Assembly (NCBI GenBank): GCA_020354155.1
Contig: CP070644.1
Coordinates: 1,820,250 to 1,831,337, forward strand
From: Nitrospiraceae bacterium
GTDB taxonomy: Bacteria > Nitrospirota > Thermodesulfovibrionia > UBA6902
DNA length: 11,088 nucleotides
Direction of reading: 5' to 3'
Part shown: positions 6,741-11,088 of the stretch, one piece after another
Numbering within the stretch: position 1 is the first letter of the stretch
Layout: the number at the start of each line of letters is the position of its first letter
The notes under the pieces: model-generated
What the model was told of the DNA's origin: nothing
The model's database searches: none
What the model saw: only the letters and a program-made list of their open reading frames with translations
Made by a program: the position numbers and the translations under genes

Positions 6741-7838
6741 TTACTCCGCAGGCGATGATGCTGACGGTGTAAGTGGCCCTGTCCACTTACCAAAAGCATA
6801 TACATTGATTTTATTGTCACCTACTAAATTAGAGACATAGATAAGATACTGAATGTCAAAATCCTTGTCAGCGTATTCCTTAAAGAATTCAATATTATCC
6901 CTATCATAATCGATGAATATGCCGGTGGGCAGCACCATGCCCCCCCTGCCGGCAAACCCCCCGAAAAAAAGCATGAGCCGGCTCGTTTCCACATCGAAGA
7001 TCTGAACGTTTTCAAACGCTGTATCGACCACATAGAGCAGTCCCTCTCTATCTGCAGCAACACCTTTTGGTCTGGACAGTGCCCCGACTGTATCACCATG
7101 ATAGCCGATGGTACTTCTATATTCCCCATTGAGGTCCAGGACCTGAATCCTGAAATTAAAAGCATCATCAACGTAGATATTGCCCATATCGTCTATGTCA
7201 ATATGGGTTGGCTTTATGAATTCTCCTTCCCCTGAACCAACTCCGCCTATGGTCTGAATGGTCTCTCCTGTTGCCATATCAAGGACAAGGATCTGATGGA
7301 GACCAAAGTCGCATACATACACCCTGTCTTCATAGACTGCAACATCAATTGGTTTGACAAACTGGTCAAGCTGTCCATATGCCCTGACATATTTGTTTTT
7401 ATCGTCAAAAACAAGGATCTGTTTTCTTCCGAAATCAGACACATACTTATAATCGTTTTCTGTAACGGTTATTCCAGCAGGTTCACTCAGACTACCCATG
7501 CCGGTGGTCTTAACGAGATCAAATTTTTTGTTCTTTAAATCCAGAATGATTATGCTGTTAATCTTCCTGTCCATGATATAGATTTTCCCCTTTGATGCCT
7601 CTACGTCGTAGGGGGTCGTTATCCATTTTGAGGATTGTTCCTCGCCCAGGAGAAATTCATTAAATGCGCTCTTTTTCCCGCCGAGGTCTTCCTCTGTAGA
7701 GATGTGTGTCAGAAACTGGATTCTTGGCTCCTGCGGCAGCGGGGGATAAAATATTGTTTCTTCCCTTACTCCCTTCTCCGGTGTTGCACAGCCCACAAGC
7801 ACCATAGCGGTGATCATGGCTAAAAATAATCTTCTCAT
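6741..7838 (-). CDS. NHL-repeat six-bladed beta-propeller lipoprotein (copy 1 of 2)
   Basis: 365 residues. The lipoprotein signal is very short and ends in Leu-Val-Gly-Cys, so Cys17 is lipidated. A linker carries FYPPLPQEPRIQFL (30-43), the same PPxPxxPRIxF element as in the other NHL protein. NHL-type blades lie at about residues 76-100, 118-144, 161-187, 208-234, 255-281 and 302-347. The last blade holds an insertion of about 15 acidic and aromatic residues (317-333), which separates it from its paralog. The tail is Pro/Ser rich. The start ATG has AGAGGAG six to seven bases upstream. The gene follows the heptaheme gene after 98 bases with no terminator. It has no catalytic signature; as an envelope-anchored propeller it could hold or guide a cytochrome partner. 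The two NHL proteins differ along most of their length, so they are an old duplication and probably have distinct partners. Confidence 0.88.
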   Translation of the reverse strand: MRRLFLAMITAMVLVGCATPEKGVREETIFYPPLPQEPRIQFLTHISTEEDLGGKKSAFNEFLLGEEQSSKWITTPYDVEASKGKIYIMDRKINSIIILDLKNKKFDLVKTTGMGSLSEPAGITVTENDYKYVSDFGRKQILVFDDKNKYVRAYGQLDQFVKPIDVAVYEDRVYVCDFGLHQILVLDMATGETIQTIGGVGSGEGEFIKPTHIDIDDMGNIYVDDAFNFRIQVLDLNGEYRSTIGYHGDTVGALSRPKGVAADREGLLYVVDTAFENVQIFDVETSRLMLFFGGFAGRGGMVLPTGIFIDYDRDNIEFFKEYADKDFDIQYLIYVSNLVGDNKINVYAFGKWTGPLTPSASSPAE

Positions 7839-7936
7839 ATTTTCTCCTCTATTGAACCTCTGGTTTTATGTGTTCCTCTCATCAGGTATTGGCCACCAGC
7901 ACAATAAGCTTTCAAAGAGGGATGTTCCTTATATCC

Positions 7937-8917
7937 TTATTGTATGAGACCTGTGCCTTCTTGATTGTCATTGCCTTCTTCAGGAGCAGTGCTTTCCCCG
8001 GGCGGCTCATTGGCTTTTTTTGTTTTGCTTTCCTCCAAATCTCGTTCCCTGCTTCTCTGAAGTTCCTCGAATGATGCATCCTTGCCCGGTACGGGGCTTA
8101 CATTGATTGGATTCGACACAGGGTCATATCTATCGTAGTGCGTTACTTTGTGGCATGTAGTGCTGCAGGTACCCCCTGTTTCCGTTTTCTCATAGTTTAT
8201 CGTCAGGTCTCTCTTCCCAAATTGAAAAGACTGTCGTATGAGCTTGGGGGCCAGGGAAGCATGGGGATCATGACAGACACTGCAGGACCTCCCCTTTACC
8301 TTGTTGACATGCCTGAAATGAAGATTGAGGTTCCCGTTTCTAAACTTTGTATTCGTCGTTGTTCTTGGAATTGCGAAGGCCTCCCCCAGGCCTCCGTGAC
8401 AGTCAGCGTTGAAGCACAGATCATATGCTCCCGCTGCGAAATAGACATAAAAATTCTCCGGGTACTCTTTTTTCAGGTGTTTATAAAAATTACTCTCATG
8501 GGCATCATGGCATACTGTGCATTTCCCTTCGGCAAAAGGGGCATGCTTCTGTAAATCCTTGTCTTCACGAATGATTTTGGGAGGCTCACCCTTGAGACCG
8601 GGTGGGGTCTTGAATTCTTCACTATGACATTTGGCACAGAGCTGTCCCGTTGATTCTGAAGGTATGTCTTTAAAAAGGTGCATACCTTCCTTTGTTATCT
8701 CATGGCACCCTGTACAGAGGTCGCCCTTCACACTTTGGGGATGAACATATTTTTTCTTGCCCATCTTTGCATGGCAGTCCACAGTTATGCATGATGCTCC
8801 AGTGTCTATTGACAGTATTTTCTCCTCTCCATGGGCAAAGGAAAAGAATAACTCTGAGAAGAAAACTGCTGCTACGATAATTCCGAAACTGCGCAAGCAA
8901 AATTGCATACTCATCAT
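7937..8917 (-). CDS. exported heptaheme c-type cytochrome with mixed CX2CH, CX3CH and CX4CH motifs
   Basis: 326 residues. The signal peptide spans residues 1-28 (Ser-Phe-Ala then His-Gly-Glu). Three ATG codons lie close together; the first is chosen because AGAGGA lies 11 bases before it, though the third is possible. Seven heme motifs: CITVDCH at 43 (CX4CH), CTGCH at 68, CAKCH at 94, CTVCH at 133, CFNADCH at 168 (CX4CH), CSVCH at 212 and CSTTCH at 251 (CX3CH). Doubled-CXXCH spacing and preceding VHP, KHAPF and FRHV histidines are like periplasmic c3-type repeats. From residue 280 the chain turns into a heme-free Glu/Lys/Arg/Pro-rich tail, probably helical and then disordered. It is the first gene after the terminator of the tetraheme unit and heads the run towards the barrel. 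It could move electrons from the periplasm to the conduit, or deliver heme or electrons to the filament subunit. I do not recognise a named ortholog. Confidence 0.92.
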   Translation of the reverse strand: MMSMQFCLRSFGIIVAAVFFSELFFSFAHGEEKILSIDTGASCITVDCHAKMGKKKYVHPQSVKGDLCTGCHEITKEGMHLFKDIPSESTGQLCAKCHSEEFKTPPGLKGEPPKIIREDKDLQKHAPFAEGKCTVCHDAHESNFYKHLKKEYPENFYVYFAAGAYDLCFNADCHGGLGEAFAIPRTTTNTKFRNGNLNLHFRHVNKVKGRSCSVCHDPHASLAPKLIRQSFQFGKRDLTINYEKTETGGTCSTTCHKVTHYDRYDPVSNPINVSPVPGKDASFEELQRSRERDLEESKTKKANEPPGESTAPEEGNDNQEGTGLIQ

Positions 8918-9008
8918 GAATAATAAAATCCTCTGTTTTCCTGTGCCTTACGATTCTCAAATAAACTGCTCTGAAAAGTATTGCTACTATAATAAAACAG
9001 TTTGAAAC

Positions 9009-9041
9009 AAAAAAAAAGTGGGGACAAGCCCCACTTTTTTT
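9009..9041 (-). terminator. rho-independent terminator of the tetraheme cytochrome gene
   Basis: GTGGGG (9018-9023) pairs with CCCCAC (9029-9034) around a 5-base loop. On the minus strand the stem is followed by nine T residues (9017-9009), and it begins about 20 bases after the stop codon. The flanking A and T runs extend the pairing by seven bases, so the element could also stop plus-strand transcription. It closes the tetraheme gene as its own transcript unit. Confidence 0.93.
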
Positions 9042-9059
9042 GTTTTCTACTGAATAGTC

Positions 9060-9692
9060 TTACTTAATGTGGCATGAAAGACAGAGTGCTGAATTAGCAT
9101 TGTCTGCCCTGAGCAGATAAGCGCCAAGAGCCTCAACCGGATCGTCATGAACATCATGACAGGTAGAACACTCAACATTACCGTTGACAAGCACACTATC
9201 AATCGGAGCATTACCGATTAAGTCTGTTGAAGGAGCGCTTTTCAGACCGGTTTTTGATGCAACATAGGCAATTGAGATTGGGTGAGTACCCTGCAAGTTG
9301 CCGTTTGTTCCGTTGAGATTAGGAATCTTTTTGTTGCCCGTTACAACTGTAGAACCAGTTCCGCCACCAAATGCCTCAAGTGCTGTTACTCCGTCATGAC
9401 AGCCAAGGCAGAGTCTTGATGTTCCGCCCGGAGCAGATGGTGTTGCCTCTGCGCCTGCTGTGTCTGAACTGTACATGTTAAAGGTAAGGGTACTTAAATC
9501 ATGGTTCCACAGAGGACCATTAGCTGCCCTGTTTGTACCACTGTCGTGCGGTGAATGACATACAGCACAAATTTCAGTTACACCAGCGAGTGTTGTCAGA
9601 TCGTGGACACTGCCTGAAACCTGACCAAATGCTACAGAACTTATTCCGACCATACAGATTACTGCCAACGCGAGAATTAAGCCTTTTCTCAT
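9060..9692 (-). CDS. exported tetraheme c-type cytochrome, candidate filament subunit
   Basis: 210 residues. The signal peptide ends near Ser-Val-Ala or Ala-Phe-Gly (residues 21-23). Four CXXCH motifs begin at 42, 95, 175 and 204, the last only two residues from the C-terminus. Five histidines lie outside the motifs (30, 49, 64, 137, 182), enough for all four hemes to have two His ligands; four of them are kept in the N-terminal domain of the dodecaheme protein. Length, heme number, lack of an anchor and long Gly/Thr/Asn-rich linkers are like the OmcE class of extracellular filament cytochromes, but identity with OmcE is not shown. A perfect AAGGAGGTG, a sigma-54 promoter with upstream palindromes and an immediate strong terminator indicate a tightly controlled and abundantly made protein. 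Alternative: an abundant soluble periplasmic electron carrier. Cytochrome assignment is certain; the filament role is inference. Confidence 0.95.
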   Translation of the reverse strand: MRKGLILALAVICMVGISSVAFGQVSGSVHDLTTLAGVTEICAVCHSPHDSGTNRAANGPLWNHDLSTLTFNMYSSDTAGAEATPSAPGGTSRLCLGCHDGVTALEAFGGGTGSTVVTGNKKIPNLNGTNGNLQGTHPISIAYVASKTGLKSAPSTDLIGNAPIDSVLVNGNVECSTCHDVHDDPVEALGAYLLRADNANSALCLSCHIK

Positions 9693-9698
9693 TTGCTA

Positions 9699-9707
9699 CA
9701 CCTCCTT
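9699..9707 (-). promoter_or_regulatory. perfect Shine-Dalgarno of the tetraheme gene
   Basis: The minus strand reads AAGGAGGTG six bases before the ATG. Nine bases complementary to the 16S rRNA 3' end make it the strongest ribosome binding site of the window, in keeping with high protein output. It also fixes the start codon. Confidence 0.9.
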
Positions 9708-9713
9708 AAAATT

Positions 9714-9752
9714 AATGGGTTTATCCCATTTTATTCCTTTCTGAAGAAAGGA
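9714..9752 (-). other. two tandem hairpins in the tetraheme mRNA leader
   Basis: TCCTTTC (9735-9741) pairs with GAAAGGA (9746-9752) around four bases, and AATGGG (9714-9719) pairs with CCCATT (9725-9730) around five bases. They stand one after the other, ending seven bases before the Shine-Dalgarno, within the predicted 78-base leader. Neither covers the Shine-Dalgarno. Stable leader stems next to a free ribosome site often lengthen mRNA life; this use here is inferred. Confidence 0.5.
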
Positions 9753-9780
9753 TTTATCAAGCAATTCTGAACTGAGTACT

Positions 9781-9796
9781 CGCAAATGCCATGCCA
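9781..9796 (-). promoter_or_regulatory. sigma-54 (-24/-12) promoter of the tetraheme gene
   Basis: The minus strand reads TGGCATGGCATTTGCG. Against the RpoN consensus TGGCAC-N5-TTGCW it has TGGCA, exact five-base spacing and TTGC, with GG and GC separated by the required 12 positions. Two positions differ (T for C in the -24 box, G for A/T after TTGC). Transcription would start near 9770, leaving a leader of about 78 bases. Upstream palindromes at the right distance for an activator support the call. Confidence 0.8.
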
Positions 9797-9849
9797 CCTC
9801 GTAAATCCTTTTAATATCAATTAGTTGTGGCTTTATTAAGCTTTTTTTT

Positions 9850-9886
9850 ATGCCACATTGGCATGTTTTTTATGCCACTTTGGCAT
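9850..9886 (-). promoter_or_regulatory. tandem palindromic activator sites upstream of the sigma-54 promoter
   Basis: Two copies of ATGCCA-N3-TGGCAT (9850-9864 and 9872-9886) differ only in the central bases (CAT, CTT). Their start-to-start distance of 22 bases places them on the same face of the helix, about two turns apart. Their centres lie about 87 and 109 bases upstream of the predicted start, the usual range for a sigma-54 enhancer-binding protein of the NtrC family. The regulator is not encoded in this window. A T-run (8 bases) follows on the plus strand side and may give bendable DNA between activator and promoter. Confidence 0.72.
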
Positions 9887-9993
9887 GATCAAGGCTATTG
9901 TACACAGGAACTCCATATATCTTAAATGTAGGAATGAAGCTCCCCGGAAGGCAGGGAATGTTCAAATACTTTACAGTAGTGAATCAGAGAGAT

Positions 9994-10026
9994 ACAGAGC
10001 CGGCCCTTCAGCAGGACCGGCTCTGT
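9994..10026 (-). terminator. strong hairpin after the hexaheme gene
   Basis: ACAGAGCCGG (9994-10003) pairs perfectly with CCGGCTCTGT (10017-10026), and three more pairs (one G-U) extend the stem to 13 bp around a 7-base loop. It begins 17 bases after the stop codon. The minus strand has no real T-run after the stem, so it is either a weakly intrinsic terminator or a 3'-end barrier. It separates the hexaheme gene from the control region of the tetraheme gene. Confidence 0.6.
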
Positions 10027-10042
10027 GTTCTTTATTTCACCG

Positions 10043-11023
10043 CTAATTACGATGACATACATCACATTCCGTCGTTTCAAGCCACGGTCTGTAAGGTGTC
10101 CCCCACTTCACCTCAACCTGGTCCTGATGACAGGGAGCATTTACGCACGTAGCTTCGTCCGGATAGAGGGTACCGGCCGGATAGAATGTGGTGGTTGTCA
10201 GATCATAATATACATCCCCTTGTAAAAAAGCAGGATATAAGTAAGGCACTGGGTTAAATGCGATATCCTTGGTGCCGTTGACGTGGTATGCCGTGTTATG
10301 GATTGGTACATCGTTAAAATAGATGCTGAAATCATCCCTGACATAATCTGGATCTTCAGCCTGGACAGTGTTGTAATGGCATGTATTGCACTGCAAAGCT
10401 TCATACCCCATATTCCAGGCATGCATATTGATGTATCCATAGACATCATCGATCCAGGCATGGCTGTCTCCAATACCGGCTGATACAGTCGGCGGCAGGG
10501 TGATGGGGTACCCGTGGCATCCGTCACAGCCCAGCGAATCAATACCCCAGGTGGGACTCTGATACAGTGTGTTTTTGACCACGAAGCTTTCCCACGGTGG
10601 ATCATAGGTCAATGGCCAGGTCTGGGGTATTGTTTCTGGAGGTATAGGAACATCTCCGGAACTCGTAAACTCGGTAACACTGTGGCAGTACACATTGCTG
10701 CATGTCCCCTGCGTATAATCAAGCCCGTTAGCATCGGTAAAGACTGTCGGGCCCGGAGTATAGGTTGCAGTCGGAGGATTCAGGGCCTTGAGTGAACCTG
10801 CCGGTGCATTGACATTATATAACTCTATCTGAGCATCACCTCCACCAGCATTTGTTACTCCATTCCTGTGCTCGGCTGAATCCATGGGATGACAATTTCC
10901 ACAGTTCATGATATATACAGTGTCCTGTGCCGTGTAGTCTTCAGTAATTCCTGTATTTACTGAATCTGCATAGTCTGGATTGCCGGTATATTGAGTCAGT
11001 TGACTTCGTGTATGCGGCGGCAC
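10043..11023 (-). CDS. CX4CH-type multiheme cytochrome, C-terminal part with six hemes
   Basis: The open frame gives 326 residues from a GTG codon, but this is unlikely to be the true start: no signal peptide follows it, and the protein-like sequence begins inside a heme region. Heme motifs begin at residues 41 (CGNCH), 108 (CSNVYCH), 166 (CDGCH), 212 (CNTCH), 293 (CVNAPCH) and 320 (CDVCH, three residues from the end). The alternation of CX4CH with CX2CH, with GTCSNVYCHS-type context, is the pattern described for the Geobacter CxxxxCH/CxxCH repeat family (TIGR01904). Such proteins are large secreted cytochromes. The remainder of the gene lies to the right, beyond an apparent frameshift and the window edge. 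It is separated from the tetraheme gene by a hairpin and a promoter region, so it belongs to another transcript. Confidence 0.85.
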   Translation of the reverse strand: MPPHTRSQLTQYTGNPDYADSVNTGITEDYTAQDTVYIMNCGNCHPMDSAEHRNGVTNAGGGDAQIELYNVNAPAGSLKALNPPTATYTPGPTVFTDANGLDYTQGTCSNVYCHSVTEFTSSGDVPIPPETIPQTWPLTYDPPWESFVVKNTLYQSPTWGIDSLGCDGCHGYPITLPPTVSAGIGDSHAWIDDVYGYINMHAWNMGYEALQCNTCHYNTVQAEDPDYVRDDFSIYFNDVPIHNTAYHVNGTKDIAFNPVPYLYPAFLQGDVYYDLTTTTFYPAGTLYPDEATCVNAPCHQDQVEVKWGTPYRPWLETTECDVCHRN

Positions 11024-11088
11024 TGCATGTCACCAAAGTCATCCTGTTTTATATGCTTCGCCGTGATGATGACATTGAGTGGACTTCG
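11024..11088 (-). other. upstream part of the hexaheme gene in a shifted frame
   Basis: The frame of the downstream cytochrome meets stops at 11039-11041 and 11030-11032. A different frame is open from the window edge to a TGA at 10996-10998 and reads AKHIKQDDFGDMQCRRIH near its end, in cytochrome style. Switching frames at about 11015 joins GDMQCRR to HTRSQLTQY. This suggests one protein broken by a small deletion, or a sequence error close to a contig end. Confidence 0.5.

Noticed and set aside
8138..8554. Plus-strand open frame of 138 codons
   Set aside because: Antisense to the heptaheme gene; its cysteine-rich look is a shadow of heme codons.
9747..9811. Perfect 10-base inverted repeat AAAGGATTTA / TAAATCCTTT that competes with a leader hairpin, like a riboswitch
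   Set aside because: The right arm (9802-9811) lies upstream of the predicted sigma-54 start, so both arms would not be in the same transcript. If another start exists upstream of 9811 this should be reopened.
9841..9876. Sigma-54 promoters formed by the TGGCAT arms of the palindromes
   Set aside because: GG to GC distances are 13 and 14, and no TTGC follows; the sites fit better as activator sites.
9693..10042. GEMM-type cyclic dinucleotide riboswitch before the tetraheme gene, as known for Geobacter cytochrome genes
   Set aside because: None of the conserved GEMM core blocks can be found in the region on the minus strand; the leader is too short.

Overview
The window is a compact, single-direction block of c-type multiheme cytochrome and outer-membrane genes. 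All coding sequence lies on the minus strand, so transcription runs from high to low coordinates. Six-frame reading gives nine genes: five multiheme cytochromes with 34 heme-attachment motifs (6 + 4 + 7 + 5 + 12), two paralogous NHL beta-propeller lipoproteins, one outer-membrane beta-barrel, one small exported OB-fold-like protein, plus the 5' part of a HAMP-type membrane protein. Signal peptides, lipoboxes and the barrel with a C-terminal Phe mean a Gram-negative (diderm) cell that moves electrons across its envelope. The CX4CH/CX2CH cytochrome type, NHL lipoproteins and sigma-54 control fit Desulfuromonadota (Geobacter relatives) or Nitrospirota. The sequence alone does not decide between them.

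Layout in order of transcription. (1) 11088-10043: C-terminal hexaheme part of a CX4CH-type cytochrome, cut by the window edge and apparently frameshifted near position 11015; a strong hairpin follows it. (2) 10042-9693: a 350-base control region with two 15-base palindromes spaced 22 bases apart, a well-formed sigma-54 (-24/-12) promoter, two small leader hairpins and a perfect Shine-Dalgarno. (3) 9692-9060: an exported tetraheme cytochrome closed by a textbook rho-independent terminator, so probably a separate, highly expressed unit. (4) 8917-469 and on to the left edge: heptaheme cytochrome, NHL lipoprotein, pentaheme lipoprotein, beta-barrel, second NHL lipoprotein, dodecaheme cytochrome, OB-fold protein, HAMP protein. 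I see no strong terminator inside this run; gaps are 21-250 bases.

Working model (inference). The tetraheme protein has the size, heme number and gene-unit structure expected of an extracellular cytochrome-filament (OmcE-like) subunit. The dodecaheme protein begins with a tetraheme domain clearly homologous to it, including four conserved non-motif histidines, and then adds eight hemes. It could therefore act as an adaptor, base or cap for the tetraheme chain. The barrel, the pentaheme lipoprotein and the heptaheme protein could form a trans-outer-membrane conduit, and the two NHL lipoproteins could be assembly or scaffold factors. The least-described parts are the dodecaheme/tetraheme domain sharing and the sigma-54 control of the tetraheme gene.
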